This document shows positions 45,809 to 53,971 of a DNA stretch of 64,000 nucleotides, one piece after another (within the stretch, counting starts at the first letter, position 1; every line of letters starts with the position of its first letter). The stretch comes from Acidobacteriaceae bacterium (GTDB lineage: Bacteria > Acidobacteriota > Terriglobia > Terriglobales > Acidobacteriaceae): contig PLXE01000092.1 of assembly GCA_003151335.1 (NCBI GenBank), positions 1-64,000 of the forward strand, in the 5' to 3' direction. Both the position numbers and the translations under genes were made by a program. The notes beneath the pieces are model-generated. The model was not told the origin of the DNA. It ran no database searches and worked only from the letters and a program-made list of their open reading frames with translations.

Positions 45809-47230
45809 GTGACTCGCCTATTACGTCATTTTTCTGCCCTTGCCATCGCCCTAGTCTGTTTTTCCACCATCGCGTCAGCCGACCTGAAGATCAAAACCCG
45901 CACCACGGTGATGGGCCACTCCACCGAGAGCACGGTGTACATCAAGGGAGGCCGCCAGCGCACCGAGACCAGCTTTGGAGGTCGCGGCGGGTCGGTCAGC
46001 ATTATTCAGTGCGATCAGAAGCGCATGATCACCGTCACCGGCAATGAATGCATGGTGATCCCGATGGGCGGCGGGGAGTCGTCTTGTCCCGCGATGCCGA
46101 ACATGGGGGCCATGGCACGGGAGATGGCAGGAGGCGAGTCCACGCCTCCGCGCAAGGGTGGCGTTGTGACCATCACGCGCACCTCCACGGATACTGGCGA
46201 GCGCCAGGACATGTTCGGCTACAAGGCACGCCACATCAAGAGTGTCATGATGATGGAGTCCAGCCCCGACGCCTGCAACCAGTCGCACATGAAGATGGAA
46301 ATGGATGGCTGGTACGCCGATCTGTCGGCGGGGTTTTCCTGCGGCGACGAGTCGTACCGCGCTCTGGCCTGCGGCGGCCCCGGCGCCAAGCGCGATTGTA
46401 AGGACCGCATCGTGATGAGGGGCGGCGGTGGCGGCGCGCTGGGCTACCCGCTTAAGCAAACCATGACCATGACGTCAGGCCAGGGAACATTCACCACCAC
46501 GACGGAAGTGGTGGAACTGACCAACACCAGCCTGGATGCGCCGCTGTTCGACATGCCTCCGGGATGCAAGGTCATGGACATGTCCGCCATGATGGGCGGG
46601 GCGCCGCCAACAGCGCATTCGGAGACGGCGCCTGAGCCGGCAGCGGCCCCGGCCAAGCCCGCAGCAACTGCACCGGAGCCACCTCCCGCGCCGGTGGTTG
46701 CGGCCAAGACTGCTGGCGTGGTGCGCATCGGCGTAGTCAAAATTAAGGACATGAGCGGCCAGTCCCTGCCGACCGACAACCTGCGCCTCAACCTGATCAA
46801 CGAGATTGCCCGCCACCAACATGAAGCCGTTCCGCTGGATGCCGAAGGGCCGCATTCGGACGTAGAGAGCGAGGCCCGCTCTAAGCAGTGTGACTACATC
46901 CTCTACACCGTTCCCACGCAGGTGAAGGAGCCTAACAGCGGCGGTCTGCCACCGGCTTCTCTGCCCAAAGGAGTGGTGCTGGATCCGGCCAAGTTCGAGG
47001 CCTTGACTCACGTGACCTTGTACAAGGTGGGCAAACCGCTTCCCGAACTCAAGGAATTGCCGCTGGCGGCTGATGCCGGTCAGTTCGCCGTTGACGCGGT
47101 CATGATTACGTTTGTAATGGAGTCCGACAGGGTCGATCAGCAGATTGCCGAGGATGCCCATCCCAAGCCGGGTTCAAAGTCCTCCAAGGCGCAGGCGAAG
47201 CCTGGGACGAGCGGCACGAAGCCGCACTGA
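45809..47230 (+). CDS. Secreted Met-rich hypothetical protein
   Basis: A 473-residue exported protein. The GTG at 45809 has a strong GAGGAGG site and gives a clear signal peptide (about 1-25, ending ASA). The N-terminal domain (about 26-230) has a DUF4412-like opening, DLKIKTRTTVMGHSTE, and many Met and Cys residues (YVIC-like CNQSHMKMEMDG, DMPPGCKVMDMSAMMGG). This might bind metals or be oxidised. A Pro/Ala linker follows, then a second domain (about 305-455) reading VVRIGVVKIKDMSGQSL. No family is firmly known. It is convergent with rocD. Confidence 0.7.
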   Translation: MTRLLRHFSALAIALVCFSTIASADLKIKTRTTVMGHSTESTVYIKGGRQRTETSFGGRGGSVSIIQCDQKRMITVTGNECMVIPMGGGESSCPAMPNMGAMAREMAGGESTPPRKGGVVTITRTSTDTGERQDMFGYKARHIKSVMMMESSPDACNQSHMKMEMDGWYADLSAGFSCGDESYRALACGGPGAKRDCKDRIVMRGGGGGALGYPLKQTMTMTSGQGTFTTTTEVVELTNTSLDAPLFDMPPGCKVMDMSAMMGGAPPTAHSETAPEPAAAPAKPAATAPEPPPAPVVAAKTAGVVRIGVVKIKDMSGQSLPTDNLRLNLINEIARHQHEAVPLDAEGPHSDVESEARSKQCDYILYTVPTQVKEPNSGGLPPASLPKGVVLDPAKFEALTHVTLYKVGKPLPELKELPLAADAGQFAVDAVMITFVMESDRVDQQIAEDAHPKPGSKSSKAQAKPGTSGTKPH

Positions 47231-47269
47231 ACGGTGCATTCGCTGTGGAGAACTCATGGTGGTGTCACC

Positions 47270-47305
47270 CTGAGCGAGCGGCCGTTTTTTGCCGCGCTCG
47301 CTCAG
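47270..47305. terminator. Bidirectional hairpin between convergent genes
   Basis: CTGAGCGAGCG (47270-47280) and CGCTCGCTCAG (47295-47305) are a perfect 11-base inverted repeat around a 14-base loop containing six T. Short arms TGTCA/TGACA extend it. It is at the junction of the convergent secreted-protein and rocD genes. It has no trailing T run, so it may be a dispersed palindrome acting as a barrier rather than a true intrinsic terminator. Confidence 0.5.
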
Positions 47306-47345
47306 CATGACAGAGGGTTTGCCGCAAGCGATCGACGAATCGCAC

Positions 47346-48560
47346 TCAGCGCGATGCTTCGATGACTTTCTTGATCCGCTCGAACGCCCAGAAGATGTCT
47401 TCGCGCGTAATGACCAGCGGAGGCGCGATGCGGATGACGTGTTCGTGAGTTTCTTTGCAGAGGATCCCAAGCTCCTTCAGTGCCTCGCAGTAGGGTCGCG
47501 CCGGGACATCCAGTTCAATCCCGATCCATAGGCCTTTGCCGCGGACCTCGCGTATGTGCGGACTCTTCAGCGTCTTCAGCTTGGTGAGGAAGTAGTCGCC
47601 GAGTTCTGTAGAGCGTTGAATCAGGTTCTCCTCGACCAGCACGCGCAGCGCGGAGCGGGCGACAGCGCACGCCAGCGGATTACCGCCGAAAGTGCTGCCG
47701 TGGTCGCCTGGGTTGAACACGCCGAGCACTTCCTTCGACGCCAGCACCGCCGATACCGGGTAGAAACCACCTGACAGCGCCTTGCCCACAATCACGACAT
47801 CTGGAGTGATGCCTTCGTGCATGTAGGCGAAGAGCTTGCCGGTGCGACCCAGACCCGACTGAATTTCGTCGGCTATCAGGAGCACGCGATTCTCGCGGCA
47901 GATGGCAGCGGCCTCCTTCAGAAATCCCGCAGGCGGGAAAACGATCCCGGCTTCTCCCTGAATGGGCTCCACCAGGAAGGCGCAGGTGTTGGGCGTGATC
48001 GCCTCGCGTAAAGCGTTAGCATCGCCGAAGGGAATGACCTTGAATCCTGGCGTGAACGGTCCGAAGCCATCGCGGTACTGCTCGTCGGTCGAAAAGCTGA
48101 CGATGGTCACCGTGCGTCCGTGAAAGTTGTTGGCGCAAACAATAATTTCGGCCTTGCCGTCAGGAATGCCCTTGAGCTTGTAGCCCCACTTGCGGGCGGC
48201 CTTCACGGCAGTCTCCACCGCCTCCGCGCCCGAGTTCATGGGCAGCGCCATCTCGAAGCCGGTCAGGTCGTGGAGTTCCTGATAGAGCAGGGGCAACTGA
48301 TCGTTGCGAAAGGCCCGGGATGTCAGCGTCACCTTGCGCGCCTGCTCGATCATGGCCTTCAGGATTTTGGGATGGCAGTGCCCCTGGTTGACCGCGGAAT
48401 AGGAAGCCAGGCAATCGAGATAGCGATTCCCTTCCACGTCATAAACCCACACCCCTTCCGCGTGTTCGATAACCACGTCGAGAGGATGGTAGTTGTGCGC
48501 GCCGTATTGATCTTCAAGTTCGATAAAATTGCTGGTTTGCAAACGATCGATGACTTCCAT
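47346..48560 (-). CDS. rocD: Ornithine aminotransferase
   Basis: A class III PLP aminotransferase of 404 residues that moves the delta-amino group of ornithine to 2-oxoglutarate, giving glutamate semialdehyde. The start [21 protein letters not shown]-like and the ANNFHGRT and [15 protein letters not shown] motifs are typical of RocD. Lys260 in VGKALSGG is the Schiff-base lysine; Asp231 contacts the pyridine nitrogen. It ends a same-strand block with carbamoyltransferases and carbamate kinase, which would release ornithine as its substrate. It is 43 bases downstream of a small membrane protein. Confidence 0.93.
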   Translation of the reverse strand: MEVIDRLQTSNFIELEDQYGAHNYHPLDVVIEHAEGVWVYDVEGNRYLDCLASYSAVNQGHCHPKILKAMIEQARKVTLTSRAFRNDQLPLLYQELHDLTGFEMALPMNSGAEAVETAVKAARKWGYKLKGIPDGKAEIIVCANNFHGRTVTIVSFSTDEQYRDGFGPFTPGFKVIPFGDANALREAITPNTCAFLVEPIQGEAGIVFPPAGFLKEAAAICRENRVLLIADEIQSGLGRTGKLFAYMHEGITPDVVIVGKALSGGFYPVSAVLASKEVLGVFNPGDHGSTFGGNPLACAVARSALRVLVEENLIQRSTELGDYFLTKLKTLKSPHIREVRGKGLWIGIELDVPARPYCEALKELGILCKETHEHVIRIAPPLVITREDIFWAFERIKKVIEASR

Positions 48561-48603
48561 AAGCTCCTCAAATCTTTAATTGGTGTTTCCAGTATTGCAG
48601 AGT

Positions 48604-49278
48604 TCACATCCGGCCCACCGCGTTGGTGAGTGTTTGAAACAGGACACTTCCCCAACTGTTGCCGGCCACAGCGGGAATGACCGCGATCGCGTACCCAGAA
48701 GCAAAACTACCAAGAAAACCAGATACACCCTGACCGAGAGCTGCATGGATGAGACCATTGAACAGACCGAATCCCCATGCGCCGGGAGTAAGCCATCCAT
48801 GGCCCTCATGTCCTACGATGTGGTTCAATCGGTTGGCAAAGAACACGCCATACAAGGCTTCGAAAAAGCCCCACACCATCACAGTTGTAGCTATGCCTAC
48901 GAGGTTTAGCGGAAACTCCGAAGCCAGGGAGAGCCGCAAAGCCAAGTGGCGGCGCAGCGGCACCCAGACCGGTTGGCCCATCTGCGAAGAAAGAGCTGCG
49001 TCATAGATTATGGCGAAGAGCACGGCAATCGCCACTGACTTGAGAACACCACGTGAACTAAACCCGTAATTCGACAGCCGTTCGCGCCGAACTGCCATTA
49101 ACAGCAATACCGCCAACCCTTCCGCCGTAAATTGGAACATTGCGAGAGCAAAGACCTCTCGCATCCCGCCCAGACGTTTAAGAGCAGGGGTGATCGCGGG
49201 AATGCTGAAGCCGCAGATCAATGTGACGCTGACTGCAATCGCAAGGTCCACCGCCGCGGAAGAGCGCGTCGCGGTCAT
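48604..49278 (-). CDS. Membrane protein, possible CPBP-like fold
   Basis: A 224-residue multi-pass protein with about seven helices. A WGFFEALYGVFFANRLN segment near 137-153 and LFNGLIHAALGQG near 178-188 recall the CPBP/Abi fold, where EExxxR and FxxxH form the metal site. Only part of each motif remains (FEA, then IHAA), so the activity is uncertain. It lies in the middle of the ornithine/carbamoyl block between the ATCase-like gene and rocD, 37 and 43 bases from them. It could be a transporter or a chaperone-type protein for this pathway. Confidence 0.65.
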   Translation of the reverse strand: MTATRSSAAVDLAIAVSVTLICGFSIPAITPALKRLGGMREVFALAMFQFTAEGLAVLLLMAVRRERLSNYGFSSRGVLKSVAIAVLFAIIYDAALSSQMGQPVWVPLRRHLALRLSLASEFPLNLVGIATTVMVWGFFEALYGVFFANRLNHIVGHEGHGWLTPGAWGFGLFNGLIHAALGQGVSGFLGSFASGYAIAVIPAVAGNSWGSVLFQTLTNAVGRM

Positions 49279-49315
49279 GATTCAATACCCTGGATGATGC
49301 TCATGGCTTCTCGCT

Positions 49316-50272
49316 TTATCCATCCCAAAGCATGGTCAGCAGCGCCATTCGCACATACAGTCCGTTCTCCGCCTGCCGGAAATACAAAGCGCGCGGATCG
49401 TCGTCCACTTTCTTGTCCAGCTCCACGGTCCGTGGCAAGGGGTGAAGAATCATGGCGTCGGACCTTATGTGCTGCAGCACAGTGGAGTCGATGGCATAGC
49501 GCAGCGGCCCCTTGAGCCGGTCGGGGCGGATGCGCGTCTGGTAAATGACATCCACCTCCCCGATCACGCGGTTGATGTCCGACTCCAACTCGTAGCTGAC
49601 GCCATGCCGGTCGAGGTACTGCAGGATGTCGGGTTTCATCTGCAGCTCGGGCGGGCTGACGAAGAAGACCTTCACCCGTTCGAATTTTGCCAGCAGGTAA
49701 GCCAGGGAACGGACGGTGCGGCCGCGATCAAGTTCCCCAATGAAGGCCACGCTCAGTCCATCGAGCGGACGTTCGCGGTAAATCGTGTACAGATCGAGCA
49801 AGGCTTGCGTGGGATGCTGGCCGCCCGCGCCGTCGCCTGCGTTGATGATCGGCACCGGCGAGACCTTGGCCGCGCGGCCCGCTCCGCCCGGCTCATGATG
49901 GCGAATCACGATGACGTCGCAATAGCTGCCAATGATGCGGATGGAATCCTCCACCTGTTCGGCTTCGATCTCGGAGGAGAACGTGCGAGCATGTTCGGTG
50001 GAGAGCACGCGTCCGCCCAGCCGGTGCATGGCCGCTTCAAAGCAGAAGCGCGTCCGGGTGGACGGCTGATAGAACAGGCTGGCGAGAATTCGATTCTGGT
50101 AGTCCAGCGTTCCGCCGCGCGCCACAATTCGCTCCATCAGCCGCGACCGGTCGAACAGCTCCATCAACAATGGAACGGTGAACTGTTGCGACTCGACAAC
50201 GTGCTTCAAACTCATACGGGAACGTCCTGGCTTGGCTTCCTGCAGTCTAGTGGTTCGGTCTGTCGTTAGCAT
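49316..50272 (-). CDS. Aspartate-carbamoyltransferase-like enzyme, altered active site
   Basis: A 318-residue transcarbamoylase most similar to PyrB. Carbamoyl-phosphate residues are intact: STRTR 71-75, Arg124, HPTQ 153-156, and HPLP 277-280. Two substrate-side residues differ from E. coli PyrB: the 80s-loop Lys84 aligns with Glu103 and no Lys occurs between 49 and 136, and the Arg229-x-Gln231 pair reads Arg247-Ile-Arg249. So aspartate may not be the acceptor. It starts three bases after the carbamate kinase stop; an internal ATG at 50215 gives a more standard N-terminus. No pyrC or pyrI is nearby. It may be an inactive or re-targeted homologue. Confidence 0.8.
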   Translation of the reverse strand: MLTTDRTTRLQEAKPGRSRMSLKHVVESQQFTVPLLMELFDRSRLMERIVARGGTLDYQNRILASLFYQPSTRTRFCFEAAMHRLGGRVLSTEHARTFSSEIEAEQVEDSIRIIGSYCDVIVIRHHEPGGAGRAAKVSPVPIINAGDGAGGQHPTQALLDLYTIYRERPLDGLSVAFIGELDRGRTVRSLAYLLAKFERVKVFFVSPPELQMKPDILQYLDRHGVSYELESDINRVIGEVDVIYQTRIRPDRLKGPLRYAIDSTVLQHIRSDAMILHPLPRTVELDKKVDDDPRALYFRQAENGLYVRMALLTMLWDG

Positions 50273-50275
50273 GGT

Positions 50276-51277
50276 TCACCGGATAACCGGCACCTCAAGT
50301 TCCTCATCTTGCAGCCCAGTTTTGCGGCGTGGTCCTGCGTCCGCCACAATGCGCGTACCCGCGGAGCCTTGCACGGCTTCGCACAAACGCTCATACGTGG
50401 TAATCACGGCTTCCCTGCCTCCGCTGTGCAGGAAGCGCAACACCGATTCCACCTTTGGCCCCATGTTTCCCGGCGGGAAGTGGCCGTCGCGCAGATGCTG
50501 CTCCATCTGCGCCGCGGTGACGTAAGTGAGCGGCGTCTGGTTCGGCTTCTTGTAGTTCAGAAAAACATATTCGGTATCGGTCGAGATCGCAAACAGGTCC
50601 ACTCCCAACTGAGACGCCAGCAACGCCGAAGCACGGTCCTTGTCGATGACCGCTTCCACGCCTTGCAGGCGGCCGTTCACGCGCATCACGGGAATGCCTC
50701 CGCCCCCGGTAGATACCACCAGCACGCCGCGATCGACCAACGCGCGAATGACATCCAGTTCCAGGATCTCGATGGGCTCCGGCGAGGGTACCACGCGCCG
50801 ATAGCCGCGGGCTGCATCCTCGACAATCTGCCATCCCAGCAGGCGCTTTTTCTCGTCGGCATCGGCCCGCGAATAAAATGGCCCGATCGGCTTGGACGGA
50901 TGTTGCATGGCAGGGTCATCGAGCGAGACCAGGGCTTGGGTCACCAGGGTCGCGACCGGAACCTCCATGCCGGCTGCGGCCAGTTCGTTCTCCAGCGACT
51001 GGGCGAGCAGATAACCGATCTCGCCTTGACTGGCGGCGCCGCAAACATCAAGGGTCTGCCCATACACCACGTCGGAGGCGCGCTCCGAGCGCAGCAATTG
51101 TGCGCCCACTTGCGGCCCGTTGCCATGCGTGATCACCAGGTTGTATCCGAGGCGGATGATCCCGACAATCGCCTGGGCCGTGCGGCGAGTGTTGGCCAAC
51201 TGCTCGGCAATCGTGCCCTTTTCTCCGGCACGAATGAGAGAGTTGCCGCCCACCGCGACTAGCGCAGTCTTTGCCAT
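50276..51277 (-). CDS. arcC: Carbamate kinase
   Basis: Makes ATP from carbamoyl phosphate and ADP, releasing carbamate (CO2 plus NH3). The 333 residues fit the family (about 310). The start MAKTALVAVGGNSLIR has AAGGAA six bases upstream; an ATG ten codons earlier is rejected. Nucleotide-binding residues GGN and STGGGGIPV and the segment DKDRASALLASQLGVDLF are typical. It lies 106 bases after argF with inverted heptamer arrays in between and directly before the ATCase-like gene. Confidence 0.93.
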   Translation of the reverse strand: MAKTALVAVGGNSLIRAGEKGTIAEQLANTRRTAQAIVGIIRLGYNLVITHGNGPQVGAQLLRSERASDVVYGQTLDVCGAASQGEIGYLLAQSLENELAAAGMEVPVATLVTQALVSLDDPAMQHPSKPIGPFYSRADADEKKRLLGWQIVEDAARGYRRVVPSPEPIEILELDVIRALVDRGVLVVSTGGGGIPVMRVNGRLQGVEAVIDKDRASALLASQLGVDLFAISTDTEYVFLNYKKPNQTPLTYVTAAQMEQHLRDGHFPPGNMGPKVESVLRFLHSGGREAVITTYERLCEAVQGSAGTRIVADAGPRRKTGLQDEELEVPVIR

Positions 51278-51298
51278 AAAAAATTCCTTACAAACGCG

Positions 51299-51374
51299 AT
51301 TCGCCATTCGCTCCTCGCTCTTCGCCAGAGGTTTCTGGGCTCCTGCGCGAAAGGCGAAGAGCGAAAAGCGAACA
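51299..51374. repeat. Inverted pair of heptamer arrays
   Basis: Four units (ATTCGCC, ATTCGCT, CCTCGCT, CTTCGCC, 51299-51326) and four units (GCGAAAG, GCGAAGA, GCGAAAA, GCGAACA, 51347-51374) run in opposite orientation with 20 bases between. Read as RNA they could fold into a long imperfect stem. They fill the gap between argF and arcC. Confidence 0.8.
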
Positions 51375-51383
51375 GCGGTTTTT

Positions 51384-52358
51384 CTACTTCACCAACTCCA
51401 ACCTCGATTCACGAGCGGTCTCGCGTTCCGCGGCCTTGTCTCCCTTCATCAGTTCCAGCATGATTGCCTTTTGGGCGTGCAGCCGGTTCTCTGCCTGCTG
51501 GAAGACGAACGAGCGCGGCGAATCGATTACGTCCTCTGTAACTTCATCGCCCCGATGCGCCGGCAGACAATGCAGGAAGATGGCATCGGGCTTGGCCTTG
51601 GCGAACAACTTGGCGTTTACCTGATACGGCTGGAAGATGTTGCGCCGCGCTGCCGCCTCCGCTTCCTGTCCCATGCTTGCCCACACGTCGGTGTAAACCA
51701 CGTCGGCGCCGAGGACCGCCAGGTTGGGATCGTTGGTGATGGTGCAGCTTGCGCCGGTCGCGGCGCAGCGTTCAACCGCCCAGGCAACGGCCCCGCTGTC
51801 AGGCTCGTATCCCGGTGGCGTGGCTATCCACACCTCCGCCCCCAATTGCGCTCCCGCAAATAGCAGCGAGTGCGCCACATTGTTGCCGTCGCCGATGTAG
51901 GCCACCTTCAGTCCGGCAATTCGCCCCTTGACCTCGAGCATGGTCAGGTAGTCGGCCATTGCCTGGCAGGGGTGGCTGTAGTCGGTGAGGCCGTTGATGA
52001 CCGGGATGCCGGCGTACCGCGCCATGTCCACGACGATGTCGTGGGCGAAGGTCCGGATCATGATCCCCTGTACCATCCGCTCCAGGTTCTTGGCGACGTC
52101 ATAGACCGACTCTCGTTTGCCGAGACTGATCTCGGCTGGCGAAAGATACAGCGGATGCCCGCCCAGTTCCTGGATGCCCACGTCGAAGGTCACGCGCGTG
52201 CGCAGCGACGGCTTTTCGAAGATCATGGCCAGCGTCCTGCCCTTCAGAGCGCTGGTATATCCGCCCGGGTGGGCCTTGAGCTGGCAGGCAAGATGAAGAA
52301 ATTGCCCGGTCTCCTGCGGCGAGAAGTCGCGAATCGAGAGGAAGTCTTTTTGCAGCAT
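51384..52358 (-). CDS. argF: Ornithine carbamoyltransferase
   Basis: Couples ornithine and citrulline through carbamoyl phosphate; the reverse, phosphorolytic direction would feed arcC. The 324 residues are typical. Motifs: the carbamoyl-phosphate loop reads PSLRTRVTF (SLRTR is a common variant), HPCQ near 129, DVWASMGQE near 228, and HCLPAHRG near 267 with the catalytic Cys. The start at 52358 has GGGAGG upstream and is one base after the stop of the COG2403 gene (TAG-C-ATG), so they are coupled. The catabolic or anabolic role is not told by sequence; the neighbours favour catabolism. Confidence 0.92.
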   Translation of the reverse strand: MLQKDFLSIRDFSPQETGQFLHLACQLKAHPGGYTSALKGRTLAMIFEKPSLRTRVTFDVGIQELGGHPLYLSPAEISLGKRESVYDVAKNLERMVQGIMIRTFAHDIVVDMARYAGIPVINGLTDYSHPCQAMADYLTMLEVKGRIAGLKVAYIGDGNNVAHSLLFAGAQLGAEVWIATPPGYEPDSGAVAWAVERCAATGASCTITNDPNLAVLGADVVYTDVWASMGQEAEAAARRNIFQPYQVNAKLFAKAKPDAIFLHCLPAHRGDEVTEDVIDSPRSFVFQQAENRLHAQKAIMLELMKGDKAAERETARESRLELVK

Positions 52359-52359
52359 G

Positions 52360-53703
52360 CTACCTCCCAACTTCCGCCAGCGCCGGCTTATAAGTGTGGG
52401 TGAACTGTTCCAGCATGGTGGTGATTGCGGGCTCGCCGATTTCCTCGACGGCGTAGCTCACGCGCACGCTGGGTTTGTCCAGCTTGATGGTGCGCGCCAA
52501 GTCGATCGGCGTCGCCACCAGCACTAAATCGCAGGGTACGCGCTTGATCGTCTCTTCCAGTTCGTGCCGCTGGACATCGCTGTATCCCATGGCCGGCAAG
52601 ACTCTCCACAGATGGGGAAACTTCTCGAAGGTCTTCTGGATGGAGCCCACGGCATAGGGACGAGGATCGACCAACGTGGCCGCATTGTAGCGATTGGCGG
52701 CGACCACGCCAGCCCCATAAGGCATCTCTCCGTGGGTAAGCGTGGGGCCATCTTCGATCACCAGCACCCGCTTGCCCCTAACCGCTTCGGGATCGGCCAC
52801 GGTCACCTTGCAGGTGGTCTCAATGACTTGCGCCTTGGGGTTAAACAGCGCGATGTTCTGCCGCACGGTTTTGATTCCGTCGGGATCGGCCGTGTCAACC
52901 TTGTTGATGATGAGCACGTGCGCGCTGCGGAAGTTCACTTCACCGGGGTAGTAGGCCAACTCGTGTCCCGGGCGATGCGGATCAAGGACAACGATATCGA
53001 GATCGGGACGATAGAACGAAGTGTCATTGTTACCGCCGTCCCACAGCACGACATCGCCCTCCTTCTCTGCCTGGCGCAGGATTTCCTCGTAATCGACCCC
53101 GGCATAGACTGTGGTGCCCTCAATAATGTGAGGCTCGTATTCCTCACGCTCTTCGATGGTGCAGAGATTCTTGTCGAGGTCGGCCAGCGAAGCGAAGCGT
53201 TGCGCATGCTGCGCGGCAAGATCGCCGTAAGGCATGGGATGACGGACCACGACGGGGTTCCAGCCGAGCTTGCGAAGCTCGGTGGCAATCCGGCGAGAGA
53301 CCGGGCTCTTGCCGCAGCCGGTGCGGACGGCGCAGACCGAGATGACCGGCACTTTGGCAACCAGTTGCGTGCGTTCGACGCCCAGCAGCCAGAAATCGGC
53401 GCCCGCGGCGACGGCGCGCGAGGCCAGGTGCATCAGCGTTGGATAAGCGACATCGCTGTAAGAGAAGACCACCACATCGACGAGTTGGTCGTGGATGATC
53501 TCTTCCATCTTGTCTTCTTCCAGGATGGGAATGCCATCGGGATAGAAATCGCCCGCCAATTGCACGGGATAACGGCGGCCGGCGATGTCGGGAATTTGGG
53601 TTGCGGTGAAAGCTACGACGTGAAATTCAGGGTTGTTTCGAAAAACTACGTTGAAGTTGTGGAAGTCTCGTCCAGCGGCTCCCAGGATAAGCACTCTTTG
53701 CAT
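52360..53703 (-). CDS. COG2403-type P-loop protein (cyclic-2,3-diphosphoglycerate synthetase-like)
   Basis: A 447-residue protein of the family that includes archaeal cyclic 2,3-diphosphoglycerate synthetase and predicted GTPases. The N-terminal Rossmann-like domain (about 1-115) begins VLILGAAGRDFHNF. A P-loop-like RTGCGKS lies at 127-133, an acidic WDGGNNDTSF follows near 221-230, and NKVD at 267-270 looks like a GTPase G4 motif. It heads a same-strand block of argF, arcC, an ATCase-like gene and rocD. Reaction and substrate are unknown; an energy-dependent step on a phosphate ester or carbamoyl compound is possible. Confidence 0.8.
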   Translation of the reverse strand: MQRVLILGAAGRDFHNFNVVFRNNPEFHVVAFTATQIPDIAGRRYPVQLAGDFYPDGIPILEEDKMEEIIHDQLVDVVVFSYSDVAYPTLMHLASRAVAAGADFWLLGVERTQLVAKVPVISVCAVRTGCGKSPVSRRIATELRKLGWNPVVVRHPMPYGDLAAQHAQRFASLADLDKNLCTIEEREEYEPHIIEGTTVYAGVDYEEILRQAEKEGDVVLWDGGNNDTSFYRPDLDIVVLDPHRPGHELAYYPGEVNFRSAHVLIINKVDTADPDGIKTVRQNIALFNPKAQVIETTCKVTVADPEAVRGKRVLVIEDGPTLTHGEMPYGAGVVAANRYNAATLVDPRPYAVGSIQKTFEKFPHLWRVLPAMGYSDVQRHELEETIKRVPCDLVLVATPIDLARTIKLDKPSVRVSYAVEEIGEPAITTMLEQFTHTYKPALAEVGR

Positions 53704-53971
53704 AGTGCATAAAAAGCGTCATTAGACCCATGAGGTGGGGACACTTTTCTCCTTGCCAATATGGTGAACCAAGCGCGAACTTCGCGCTGTGAGGGCGGTC
53801 ACACAGCAGTGAGACGTGGCGGCGCCAGGGAGTGGGTGCTAACTGCGTCGCCCTAGCCAAAAGCAGGCTAGAACGGGGCCCCGGAAAGAGTACTTCCTGT
53901 CAGACGCCAGGCTGCGGTCAAACGCAAAGGGCGGTACGCAGCCGCCCTTGCAAAACAGCACAACCCTCCGC

